Below the pieces are notes generated by a model. It worked only from the letters and a program-made list of their open reading frames with translations, made no database searches and was not told the origin of the DNA. A stretch of DNA of 64,000 nucleotides, from contig CANTFK010000705.1 in NCBI GenBank assembly GCA_947646735.1, positions 88,869 through 152,868 of the forward strand, in the 5' to 3' direction. The stretch comes from Peronospora farinosa (taxonomy: Eukaryota > Oomycota > Peronosporomycetes > Peronosporales > Peronosporaceae). Both the position numbers and the translations under genes were made by a program. This document shows positions 43,671 to 54,133 of the stretch, piece after piece (the stretch's first letter is position 1; each line of letters opens with the position of its first letter).

Positions 43671-45496
43671 TTAGGTCTCCAACTTCTTCAACCACTGTAA
43701 AGGGCCCAATGAATTGGGGCAATAGCTTAGTAGTAACACCAGGTAGTACAGAATTGCATGTTTAGGTAGGGTAGCAGTACTTAATAGCACTTTTTCCCCC
43801 ACACTAAAGTGTTCATTGTTTTTGCGACCATGCTGGTCTGCATATTGTTTTTGCTTGTCCTGTGCACTTGCCATCGCGTCAAGGACTTTACGTGTGATGG
43901 ATAATCGCTCATCCACAAAGCGCTGAGCTTCGTTCACGCTTTTAGCATCCAGCTCGCCGATGACGCCTCCAAGAGGTCGTTCATGGGTCGACGCTGTTTA
44001 TAACACTATAGTGTCATCGTCAAGGAGCACTGGCATTTGTTGTCGTGCCTCCTTTGTGACACCTATAGGCGACGTGACCACTGCTAAATTAGCAGTGTCA
44101 CTAGGGCAACCTTGGCCCTCTTTGGCATTCGCACCGAGCGAAGTGAGGGGACCTTTTCCACTAAAACTCGGGCTGCGTACAACCGAAACTGGCGTCCGAG
44201 GATGATGCAGTCCGTTGATGTAAAACGGTGTTTCACCCGTACTGGCGTGAACACTGTTATTAATAGCGAACTCCACGAATGGAAATTGCTTGCTCCATTC
44301 TTTGGAAATCGATACTGTACGCAACACATCCGCCACGACTCGATTGGCCCGTTCTGTTTGGCCATCGGTCTGAGGATGATCAGCGGTGAACATGTGGTGC
44401 TTGCTTTCCAGCAACTCAAACACATGTCGCCACAATCTGACGTAAAACGCGGATCCCGATCCGATACTATGGATTCGGGCATCCCGTGTAGTCGATACAC
44501 ATGATCCAGAAACAAGAAAGCAGCCTCTTTTCCTGAGATCTTGGTGCTACATGGTGCCAAATGCACCATCTTGCTCAGTCTAGCTACAAAGGCGACGAGC
44601 CCCGTCCTGCCTTTATGGTCAGGCGGTAAGCCAAAAATGAAGTCCAAACTGACCGACTTCCAACAATCCGTTGGAATCGGCAGTGGCTTCAGTGGCGCAC
44701 TGCTAGAAGGTGCAGGCTTTATGCGCTGACACTCTTCGCAAGAGCGAATATAGTTGGCCACCCACCGATATATGTGGGGCCACCAAAATTCCTCTGACAC
44801 TCGTAAGAATGTCTTTTCACGGCCCAGATGCCCACTAGATGGCGCATCATGGCACTCGTGAAGTATCATCAGCTTGATATCTGTGCCATGAAAGACATAG
44901 ATACTCAAGGGATCACAGGGTGACAGTTGATGCCATAACAGGCCATCACTGTAACTAAAGCGATTAAGCTTCGCTTTGAGGTGCGACGGAAGGGTAACCT
45001 TTCGTCCACCAAAATGATCCAACAGCAGGCGACAATGTTCGTCCTGACTGTAACACTCCTTTATGTCGGAGGCCATTGAGATCGTCACATGGTAGGCCTT
45101 CATGGATGCAAATGTTGACGACTCAACTTGTGCTTTCGCACGAGACACACATTCTTGGTGTCTTGCCTCGAAGTCTGGTCTGCGCGATAACGCGTCAGCC
45201 AAGACATTCGACTTACCCGGCTTATATTCAACTTTGAAATTAAATTCAGAGAAGAATGTTAGCCATCTCGCCATTCTCGGCGAGAGGTGCGGTGAATTTA
45301 TAGCGGTCCGCAGTGATGCGTGATCCGTATAAACCACAAAAGGTTCGGTGCCCAAAAGGTGCACCCGAAACTTTACAAGGGCACACTTAATTGAAAGTAG
45401 CTCCTTGTCATGCACAGGCAAATTCAGCTCTGCGGCTTTCAAAAGCCGAGACTGATACGACATGACACGGTCAACGACGTTGTCATCCTTCTGCAT
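43671..45496 (-). pseudogene. Element D RNase H and integrase
   Basis: Frame 45496-44398 begins with the RNase H part (LPVHDKELLSIKCAL, VVYTDHASLRT, LADALSRRPDFE). It then has the integrase zinc region (HECHDAPSSGHLGREK...CEECQ) and core (LDFIFGLPPDHKGRTG, VSDRDPRFTSDCG). A frame change near 44400 leads to the next frame (TADHPQTDGQTERANRVV, TGETPFYING), and another near 43940 to the GPLQW-type end. D, D and E residues are present, but the frameshifts make it non-functional as it stands. Confidence 0.85.
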
Positions 45497-46293
45497 GAGT
45501 GCGCTGCCGATTGCAAAATTCTTGCATTGCAGACGACGCTAAAGGGATTATCCGCGTCTGTCAATGCCAAGACAGGTGCCTCTACAAGAGATTGCTTCAC
45601 TGAAGTGAACGCATCTTCTTGCTCCTTTGACCAATTCCATTCTGTATCCTTTTTCAAAAGTTCAGAAAATGGCTTAGTCTGCTCCGCATAATTCTTGCTG
45701 TACTTATGCAAGTAATTAGCGAGCCCAAGGAATTGGCGCAGATACTTCACGTGTCGTGGGACTGTCCATTCCTTTACAGCCTTTACCTTTTCTGGGTCTG
45801 CTCGTACACCGTGTGCACAAACAATGCAGCCCAGTAAAGGTATCTCGGGGACCCCTATCAAGCACGTTTGCAAGTTAACGTATAATTGGGCGTCACCCAG
45901 AGTCTGCAACACAGCGTCTTTACGACGCTCGTTCAACCCTTTTTTGATCAGCCCGTCCTCCGCTCTACTATGCACGAACACGTCGTCAAAATAGTGGGGC
46001 GCGTAGGCACGGTGCTGACGCATCACGTGAGTCACCACTCGGTTGAATGTTGCCGGAGCATTTTTCAACCCTTGTGGCATCACAAGCCACTCCCACAGCA
46101 TACCGCTTGGGGTGCTTACTGCCGTTTTGGCTACATCAGTATCTCTCATGAGAACCTGATAGTAGCCATCCTTCAGATCCAATGCGGAAAAGATAGTTGA
46201 CTTTCCCATGGAATTCAACAAAACATCTTTCCGCGGGATCGGCGTTTGAGCTGGAATGGTGGCCGTGCTCAGCTTATTATAAGCATGAACCAC
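45439..46293 (-). CDS. Element D reverse transcriptase
   Basis: 284 codons: LDLKDGYYQVLMRD, the QGLKNAPATFNRV motif, catalytic HYFDDVFVHS, LGCIVCAHGVRADPEKV, then the LGLANYLHKYSKNYAEQTKP connection and the start of RNase H. The YxDD aspartates are intact. Upstream, the N-terminal RT is separated by an in-frame stop shared with element C. Confidence 0.9.
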   Translation of the reverse strand: MVHAYNKLSTATIPAQTPIPRKDVLLNSMGKSTIFSALDLKDGYYQVLMRDTDVAKTAVSTPSGMLWEWLVMPQGLKNAPATFNRVVTHVMRQHRAYAPHYFDDVFVHSRAEDGLIKKGLNERRKDAVLQTLGDAQLYVNLQTCLIGVPEIPLLGCIVCAHGVRADPEKVKAVKEWTVPRHVKYLRQFLGLANYLHKYSKNYAEQTKPFSELLKKDTEWNWSKEQEDAFTSVKQSLVEAPVLALTDADNPFSVVCNARILQSAAHSCRRMTTSLTVSCRISLGF

Positions 46294-46376
46294 GCGCCAT
46301 CTACTGTTTCTTTACGCACACAGAAAGTCGGGATGCAGTGAGGCGACTTGCTCTCACGTACATGTCCTGCCTTAGC

Positions 46377-47757
46377 TCACTTGTCGAAGAACTCATCGAT
46401 GTAATCGACTTGTTCCTTCGGCAACGGCCATTGCCTGGTCACACAATACTTGGTGCCAGGCTCCAGGTCAATCTCGTGCCTGATGCCCCTATCGGCCGGA
46501 AGGCGGCTCGGCACTTCTGCTGGAAACACATCACGGTGTTTCCACAGAACATAATATAACGGGCTGTACTTCAAGGCTTCCCAGCCTTGAGCAGCGAACC
46601 GTTTCTTCTTGTCGGTCTCCAAGACGCTCTCATTCATTGTGGATGAAGAGCAACAGTCCACCACGTTCTCTTCTGGAACTGGTGCGACTATCTCGTGGAT
46701 CTTTCCTTCCTTTAGTTCGGACAAGAACAGACTCCACGTCATCTCCGAAAGATTTACTATCTCCTCGGCAGATGCCAAGACAAGTTGGAGCACCTCAACT
46801 GAGGATGCCTCCGGCATCTTGTCTTCGACGACCTCGAACAACTTGTTCGTAGGTCCGTCCTCTTGTACCGAGACTGATCCAAGGGTCACTCGTTTCGACG
46901 TGCTCTTGATCGTCTTTATACGTCTGGTGCTCGTTGTTCGAGTCACCACGACCTTTGACCTGGAAGAAGGTGTCGTTGCTATCTCGGCTAACGCACTCCT
47001 TCCAGCCGCACCAGTCTCTTGTCTCTGTGCCGGTTCTTGTGGCGCTTGACTTCCTGTCAGCCCACCATCAACTGCCACAGGCTCTCGGCTCTGTGCAGGA
47101 CCATTGGGCGCATGACTACTTGTCATCATCCCATTCGCTAAACAAGTCTTTTTGACCTGGGTAGGAATATGTGTCACATGGCCTTCCGCCAGTGCACTTC
47201 CAGCTACACCACTTCTTTCGAGCTGGGTAGTTCCTGGCGCCGATTGACATACCGTCATCGCATCCTCGACTGTGTTTGCCACAGTATCAACCGCATAAGC
47301 CTCTCGCAGGAGCATATCCTTTACGGTGTCCTGCGTAGAGCTAGCGACTGTGCGTGTACGCCAGTCTTCCATGATTGGTGTTTAGCCAACCAAGGCATGC
47401 CTAGGATGAGGTCATACGGACTCTCCGTACCTAGCACTGTGAACTTCTCTGTACAAGAGAAGTCACTGAAGCTGAAGGCGAGTTCAACTTGAACTCCCTC
47501 CGATTTTACGAGCGCGCCGTTCGCTAAACGAAAGATCGCCTCTTCTCGCTTGCCATCCTGGCAAAGCGACTCATAACTCGCCGGACTCTTCTTAGAGCCG
47601 CGAATTTTACAAAGTTTTGTGATGCACCCGATTCCACGAGAAGGGTCATCACTTGGTCATAGCCTCGTACTCGAGCGCTATAGACCAAAAGGGTTGAGGT
47701 CCGACCTTTCGGAACCTCAAGGACTATGCTACCCATTTTTTCGATAGCACTAAACAT
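46377..47757 (-). pseudogene. Element D protease and RT N-terminus
   Basis: 47757-47524 carries the protease core with LLVESGASQNFVKF: the catalytic aspartate of DSG is Glu. Next is a region ending in GMPWLAKH-type sequence with a small deletion before the WRTR motif, restarting at 47372. 47372-46377 has a Thr/Ser-rich linker and the RT-flanking [32 protein letters not shown], then TGA. Both breaks also occur in element C. Confidence 0.8.
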
Positions 47758-47894
47758 AGGGGTAGCTTCAGAGTCCGCGACAGTAGTGAATCCCTCTCCT
47801 ACTGCGCTCCCACATTTACCGAACCATCTTGGACAGATGCTGAATCTGTGCGTCGTGCACGCTACCTAGGGAGACTTCTTGCTGGATGCCTTAG

Positions 47895-48069
47895 CACCAG
47901 CAGCAAGTTTGGCATAGCAGCGAGCTGATAAGGGCCTGAAGCGATGGGCCGTGCAGTAGTTCGTTCATAAACGTTGGCACCTTAATGTGTTTCGGTATCG
48001 GACCCACATTAATGGACTCAGACAGCGAACTCATCTGCTGCACATACTCTTGCAGAGATTGTTTCGCCT
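47895..48069 (-). pseudogene. Element D Gag C-terminal part
   Basis: Minus strand continuation of Gag beyond the solo LTR: QSLQEYVQQMRSLSESINVG and KHIKVPTFMNELLHGPSLQAL, as on the plus strand at 61430-61570 in element C. Confidence 0.8.
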
Positions 48070-49090
48070 TGTGGTGAAGTGCCAGGGGAAATCAAAGTTT
48101 AAGGGAATGGGAACAGAGAGCAAGAGAATTTCTGGTCACTCCCCCGAAAGAGTGACCAAGACCGGCGTCGCGGATCTACAACCACACACCAGGACCCAGC
48201 CTTATTAAGAATATAAGGACCCAGACGTGCGGAGCCAGCACAGGACCCAGGCCCAGGAAACAGGTTTCAGGGTACCAGGGTACCGGGGCCCAGGGTAACA
48301 GGGTAACAGGGTAACAGGATAAAGGTACCCTGGGTACCGGGGCCTAAGGTACCGGGGCCTAGGGTACCAGGGACCAATGTCCGAGGTTGCAGAATCGGTA
48401 TACGGAATATCGAAGATTACAGAAAGTACAGGTACCAAGGAAACAATTCTTCCTCCAAGAGTCTACACGTGGCACTACCCAGATCAAAGGGTTAAGGTTA
48501 GGCAAGAAAAGCATACAGAGAATAAGGTAAATAAACACACTCGAGTTTGCATTACACGTGGCAGCTTTAAGCGCCCCTTCTAAGCTTCTCCGTCGCTTCA
48601 CCTCTTCCGGGCGGGATACCCTTTGGCCTCCCGACGTCAACAGGTGCTATACGGCTCAAGCTACGCAAGTTGAACCTCAGGATAAATGGCCTGAGATCTC
48701 AGGTAAGTGTCAAGACTCTACGACCCGCTACAGGAAGCGGTTTCCCTACGGGGAAGAACACAAAGGGGTTCAATGACCAAGAACAGTCAGCCACCAAAGA
48801 GGTACGTAGTACCAGGTGCATCGCTCTCGGCTAAGTCGATTGAGCCAAAGAAACCCGGTCCCAAGTGAAGTATATCCACTCGGGGACCACCAAGTCCAAT
48901 TCTTATACAAAGACCAAGTCTTTAAGTCTTATGCGTCTAACGAGGAGCAAGACCAGCCAAGCCACGGGTACACAAGGTGAGACCCAAGGTTGACGCGACA
49001 CGGTGTCGGGTACCCCCTCCGTAAGTCGGCAGTCCGGCGCTGTGTGTGTTTGTGGTTCTCTCACGTTGTTTGAGAATCCACTCCACCACA
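48070..49090 (+). mobile_element. Solo family A-related LTR inside element D gag
   Basis: 1021 bp, starts TGTGGTGAAGTGCC and ends CCACTCCACCACA, with the 4-bp duplication GCCT on both sides (48066-48069 and 49091-49094). Element C has the empty site at 61423-61435. Diverged from the other A LTRs; its U3 has short repeats with GGTACC palindromes (48268-48375) instead of the GGTCGACC array. Homology to the A LTR core returns around 48550 (CACGTGGCA, then TTCCGGGCGGGATA). Confidence 0.9.
48268..48375. repeat. GGTACC-rich short tandem repeats in LTR U3
   Basis: Irregular 9-18 bp repeats such as CAGGGTAAC and GGTACCGGGGCC. Occupies the place of the 20-bp array of the other A LTRs. Confidence 0.8.
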
Positions 49091-49646
49091 GCCTGTCGTG
49101 GTCCAAAGAAGCGCGTTTGAAGTAATACTTCATTGTTAGGCGGCTGGTACATGGCGCGAATCTTTGTTTCAAAGATCGCCCGCGATGGAAACGCATCGGC
49201 GTTTGCCATCAGCGCAGCGTATGCCCAATATGATGCTTTGTCATGCAAACTTGACATGGCATACGACACCATCCTCATGTCGTCTTTGATGAGCTGCGCC
49301 ATACCTCATTGCTCCACGGCTAAAATCCAGTGGAAACTCATATGTGGGGCAGTCCCATCAAATTTTGGAGGGTTCATCCGGATGGGCCTTGGCTGATTAG
49401 ACCGGGCAGAGAGCAACTCAATAGTTGTGTAAGCGCCTCATTCCGACCTTGCTCACGCAAAAGCTCATCCTGAGTCTTACTGATGGACTCAGCCGTGGCT
49501 TGGCTGTTTGTCTCGGACGCGTTTCTACGCTGTCCGAGCACAAACGCCTCGAATTGCTTCAACTGAGCAACATCTTGCTCAGGAGGACAATGCAAGAGGT
49601 TGTCCAGGGCTTGTTCACCAAGTTCCTGCACCAAATGCTCTGCCAC
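49091..49646 (-). pseudogene. Element D Gag N-terminal parts
   Basis: 49646-49374 encodes AEHLVQELGEQALDNLLHCP and a helical region; 49302-49091 encodes MAQLIKDDMRMVSYAMSSLHDKASYWAYAAL to NNEVLLQTRFFGPRQA, the retrotransposon capsid start. These are two frames, split by a stop near 49330. The rest of Gag is beyond the solo LTR. No zinc knuckle was found. Confidence 0.8.
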
Positions 49647-49761
49647 CTCCTTTGATGTTTGGAGAGGTGAGGAAAATCATCTCAATCCACGTTTAGGGAC
49701 ATCCGTAACAACACGCACGCTCAGAGATACGGTCGTGGTCAGGACTACTAGTGCTACCAAG

Positions 49762-50328
49762 TGTAGACGGGCACTTCTACGTAGTGCCTCGTGCTACTAG
49801 CACACACCTTCAGCTCAAGCGAGGAAGCGGTTAGACCGTCTTACCTTCGCGTGCGAGGGTGGTTAGGAGGTTGGTCGACTGCTTAAGCGATAATGCAACG
49901 AACTTCTAAAACAAGAAGGCACCGGCGTCACGCAGAAGCTTTTAGAGCTTCTCGTGCGCGGTGCTTTCGATTTAGCAAATTCAAGACTGAGCTATATTTA
50001 ATTAATCATAACTAAATATATACTTAACTACTGATTGGCTATATATATATATAGATCGGATATGCGACTCTTTAGAAGCGTATCCTGTCGCATGAACTTA
50101 AATCTAGATTTAAGTTTGCGACTGACGTCCTTCTGAGACGTCGCGATACCTAGCTTCAACTAGCGTCATCCCATCCCATGTGAATCCATAAATGGTATCA
50201 CATTCACGAGGGTGGATCACATTTGTGTATCGCACCCAAGTGACAGGTCAAAAGTAATCATGGATACTTTTGGACCAAACATTAAGTAAATTGATTAATG
50301 TTTGCTTGTAACCAGATGCCCTGTTACA
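49762..50328 (-). mobile_element. Element D 5' LTR
   Basis: 567 bp, same ends as the 41396-42016 copy but with a 50-bp loss around 49885 and a shorter TA microsatellite at 50039-50055. Followed inward (minus) by CTTGGTAGCAC, a primer-binding site with TGG two bases after the LTR. Target duplication CGTTG at 50329-50333. Confidence 0.88.
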
Positions 50329-50500
50329 CGTTGTGTACTTCCTGTGGCAAAAGTGAGTCTTGCAAGAGGCGGAGACGCTCATCCAGATGGAATGTAGTGT
50401 CGTAGTAACGAGAAAACGCCAGAGCTCACGCGTTGCTGGAAATACCACGTCCTTCGCTCGAGACAAATCTACGCTTAAGTAGATAAAGTTAAGGCATTCC
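50329..50500 (-). pseudogene. LINE-like RNase H relic, 5' part
   Basis: Continues the 40430-41395 relic on the other side of element D. The minus frame LWRFLVTTTLHSIWMSVSASCKTHFCHRKYTT leads into the D insertion site. No motif on its own. Confidence 0.5.
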
Positions 50501-50940
50501 ATGCAGAACTCGGAATATCCGAAAGATCCATGCGAAACACCCAGACGTGAAGGACTGCTTCCTTCAGTGAAAGATCAGGAATGTCAGCCCGTGAGTGTGT
50601 ACAGGAGCTTCCGGAAGTCTAATAGAGCCATGGATGTTTGTCAGGTTCTTCATTGTGAAAGTTGTAGTCTAATCATTCAAGTGGGGTTTCCAAATGCAAT
50701 TCTTCACACGATGACCGGATGTACTTTTTCACAAGCTATTCGGCAGGAATCTCGGCATTCACGTTCATTGGACCACTGGCCGCTAATTTCTTTGCAAGTT
50801 TGCTTAATGACTTCTTGTCACTGCTCTCGAACATAACGGACTTGTTAAACGGAGTTAAGCGCTTCTCCGTCAACTATAGACCTGAAACGAGGATCATTAC
50901 AAAACGGCAATGGCAGGTGCTCGACCAAATACTAAGTCGG
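50501..50940. other. Unassigned sequence
   Basis: Two modest plus-strand open frames (50501-50836 and 50719-50976) with no recognisable domain; the second is partly hydrophobic. Probably non-coding or remnant. Confidence 0.4.
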
Positions 50941-50983
50941 ATACATGTCCCCCTCAGCCTTGCAGCCGAAATGTGACGTCTTG
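50941..50983 (-). pseudogene. Third paralog fragment, left piece
   Basis: Matches 38484-38523. Ends in TCTTG, the target duplication of element B, and resumes at 60029. Confidence 0.8.
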
Positions 50984-51614
50984 TGTAGCGGAGCTGCACA
51001 GCTCTTTAGCCAGAGGAAGACTTTACGCTGGAAGCCTCTAAGTTCTAAAGAGCTAAATAGAGTTAAGGCTAACAGCCGCTTAGTTCTAAGGAACTAATTA
51101 AACGACTGAAAGTCACCCTGTTCTAAGGAACTAGGAGAGAGACCTTAAGTCAGTCAAGCAATAAGCTTAAGGTTCAGAGAATCAACCCACAGAGTGCAAG
51201 AACAAGCTAGAAGCTTAAAGGTTCAGCGAACCAAGCGCACGAAGTGCACAAGAGAGCAAGTCAGAACGACTTGCAAACTTAAACTATAAAGGAGAACTGA
51301 TTTTATTTATGCTCTAAGATTTTATGAATAGTCCTACTCTAAGTACACTACACTAGATTCATTACTATAGTAGTAATTAGTATATGCAGACTTTGCTATT
51401 GGACGACGTATCGTCTACACATCTGTGTATGATGTACTTAGTACAGCGTTCTCGATTATCGAATCCTAATCGATAAGATACGGTATTACCGAATACCAGA
51501 TCTTTAACGCTTATCTTAATACCTCTCTGGAGAAAAGTATCAAAATGCATTATATGCAATAATAGGAAACTTCAACCGTAAACTTTCGGAATGATGTTAC
51601 AACCGTCGTGTAAA
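50984..51614 (-). mobile_element. Element B 3' LTR, main part
   Basis: Nearly identical to 59390-60017. Left-flanked by TCTTG (50979-50983), matching 60029-60033, so element B (50984-60028) is a complete insertion with a perfect 5-bp duplication. Interrupted near its start (minus sense) by the A-type LTR; its first about 15 bp are at 52797-52811. Confidence 0.92.
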
Positions 51615-52796
51615 TGTGGTGGAGTGGGTTCTCAAAATTGTATGATGAGACCCCAAACCACTCACTGTGCCGGACTGCCGACTGTCGGAGGGGGTACCCC
51701 GATGCCGCGTATGAACCTTCTCTCACCTTGTGTGCCCGTCGGCTGGCGGGTTGCACTCTTCGGAGGACTTGGTGACGATGTAGATGTCTGCCTTGAGGGA
51801 GGTAGACCTGGGGGGGCCTCGAGTGGATATGCTTCACTCGGTGGGCCGGTAGGTGGCCACTCGATCGACCTTGTCGAGAGTGGACTTAGAGCCAAATTCT
51901 TCAGGGGCGCTTGTCGTCCCTGGCCTTTTCCTTCTGTTTCAGGGGTATTAACCACCTGACCTTTACGTTGCTCCCGGACCTTGAGGTGAGGGAGACCGCT
52001 TCCGATAGCGGGTCTTGGGGGGTGTTGCTACTCGAACGAGCTCACAGGCCAAATATATCCTGGAGCTCTATTCGCCCTTGAACTTCGCTATGCAACTGTC
52101 TTCGACGGGGGGGGCCAAAATATATCCCTTCCCGGAACAGTGAATAACTTAGAACAAGTCCTTCTTGGGTGACGGAGTCGTGCCACGTAGATCGCAAATT
52201 GAGTAGTATTTAATATAGTCTTATCCTTTTAACACCTTTACTCTATCCTTGCCTGAAGCTCTGATTCCTTTCGTCGACTGGTCTGATCCTTGTATTAACT
52301 GGTCCGGAGTCGCTGAACCCCGAGGGGCCGAGGTCGACCAATGAGGGGCCGAGGTCGACCGATGAGGGACCGGGTCGACTGATGAGGGACCCAGGTCTAC
52401 CAATGAGGGACCGGGTCGACCGATGAGGGACCGAAACGACCAATGAGGTACCGGGTCGACCAACGAGGGACCGGGTCTACCAATGAGGGACCCAGGTCTA
52501 CCAATGAGGGACCGGTTCGACCAATGAGGGACCCAGGTCGAACTATGAGGGACCCGGGTCTATCAACGAGGGGCCAGGTCGATCAATGAGGGGCCATGAT
52601 CAACTCCCTTTGGTGCCGGTTAACCGATATCCTGATACTGATTTTCTTCGGCGAATCCTGCGGATTGTTCTCCACCAACGGTCGCTCCCCTTCGAGGCCC
52701 CTGTCTCTCTGGTCCCCTGTCCCTGACCCACGGCCTATACTCTGAATCCAACTGGAGTCTGGAACCTCCACATCACAAAGTTAGCACTTCACCACA
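51615..52796 (-). mobile_element. Solo family A LTR inside element B 3' LTR
   Basis: 1182 bp in minus orientation with the usual ends. Flanks TAAA (51611-51614) and TAAC (52797-52800) fit a 4-bp duplication with one change. U3 start and palindrome region match the 14774 subfamily. Repeat array at about 52318-52600, TATA-like stretch at about 52209-52218 (minus). Confidence 0.9.
52318..52600. repeat. U3 tandem repeat array, copy 4
   Basis: About 14 units of the 20-21 bp GGTCGACC family, reverse complemented. Confidence 0.88.
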
Positions 52797-52811
52797 TAAC
52801 CCGGTCACACA

Positions 52812-52830
52812 CTGTCCCCCACCAGACTGA
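52812..52830 (-). other. Element B polypurine tract
   Basis: Minus strand GTCTGGTGGGGGACAG immediately before the 3' LTR; the same tract precedes the B-type LTR at 16064. Primes plus-strand synthesis in LTR elements. Confidence 0.65.
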
Positions 52831-52920
52831 CGTTCCCATAGAATGTCATTCGACATCTTTCCTCTTTGAAGTTAGTGCGTTAGCGAACGTTTAAACCTTA
52901 CGGATGTTCACAGCACACAA

Positions 52921-54118
52921 CATGACGCCTCCTGGCAATGAGTCACAGACTCTACGGGACCTCATCGAAGGCGACCTTGACAAAGCGGTAAATGACGAAT
53001 GTGACACCGTCTTTGTGGGACCTGATGGGTCCCCTTTAAGCACCCTTAAGGGTGAAGATGACATTAATCATGCACCGAATCCGTTCCCTGAACGTGGTGC
53101 TGCAGATGCGCTAACAGCATAACGTGACCCGCCTGACGTATCGTCAACAGCGACGGTTACTAACCCACTCGACGAGCAGCAGCAGCAGACCATCGATCAA
53201 GAGGAAGGCGCCAAGCGCCGGACGAAGAATATGGCGAGACTTCAGGACCACCGACAGTACAGCTTCAAACCACCTACGGTGGAAGAACGCCTAAAGGAGG
53301 CATCTGGACATTCCCTTTCTGGCTGGACCATTGGGCCTGAGGCCGTTTCACCCGAGGATGTTGCAACGTGAATGGCCCTTCGACAACGCTATCTGGAACC
53401 CCATATCACTACGCAAAGTCAATACTTGACACGCCTCACCAGGCAAGTGCGCGGTGTATTAGTCCCTCCTCTAAAAGGATGTCTTCATCCTTCTGTTCGC
53501 GGGGGAAACCGAGGAGGAAGAAGACACGGCTTTTAGCCGCTGGGCGCATTATGCGCGACGTTTAAGCAGCATGTGGGCCCTACGGGCAAGTGCCGATGTG
53601 GCAGATGTTCGACTCGAACGGAAAATGCGTTACGATTACGCTAAACTGAAGGCCCGAGGAAAGTTGAAGTCTCAACGAACGCAATATGCGTCTGCTACTC
53701 AGCACCCCAATGTTTTGGCTACTCCTGTAGCCGCGAATTCACGACAGGCCGAGGCCGCTAACTCGCCTACCCTCACCACTACCGGTGAGAAGCGTCGTCG
53801 CCAACAGGTTGGCCCTGCGCACGACGTTCAAAAACGTCCACGGCGTATGGGCAATCCTGCCGAAGGGGAACCTCGAAATCCCATGAGTTCCACGACTTGG
53901 TATAATCGCCACTTCAACAGATACTGGTTTTGATTATGGCGGCGACATTTTGCAGCAGACGTTCAAAATGAAACTGAAGGTTCCCCTTTCCATCAAGCAA
54001 AGCCGGAGGAGGCCGGTGTACCGGCACAAGCTCATGCCGAGATACTTCAAGAGGTGCAGTCTCTCCGTGAGACTGTGCAGTCGATGAATTCCCGCCTCGA
54101 GTCGCTAAAACAGATATG
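52921..54118 (+). pseudogene. Element B antisense accessory ORF, degenerate
   Basis: Opposite strand to pol, MTPPGNESQTLRD start 110 bp from the LTR. First frame to 53119 (acidic), then further frames with stops: EERLKEASGHSLSGWTIGPEA; EETEEEEDTAFSRWAHYARR and VRLERKMRYDYAKLKARGKL; then EILQEVQSLRETVQSMNSRL, a short coiled coil at the end. The same layout as in families A and D: acidic start, basic middle, coiled coil. No known domain. Confidence 0.6.
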
Positions 54119-54133
54119 AACCCGAGTGAAGGG

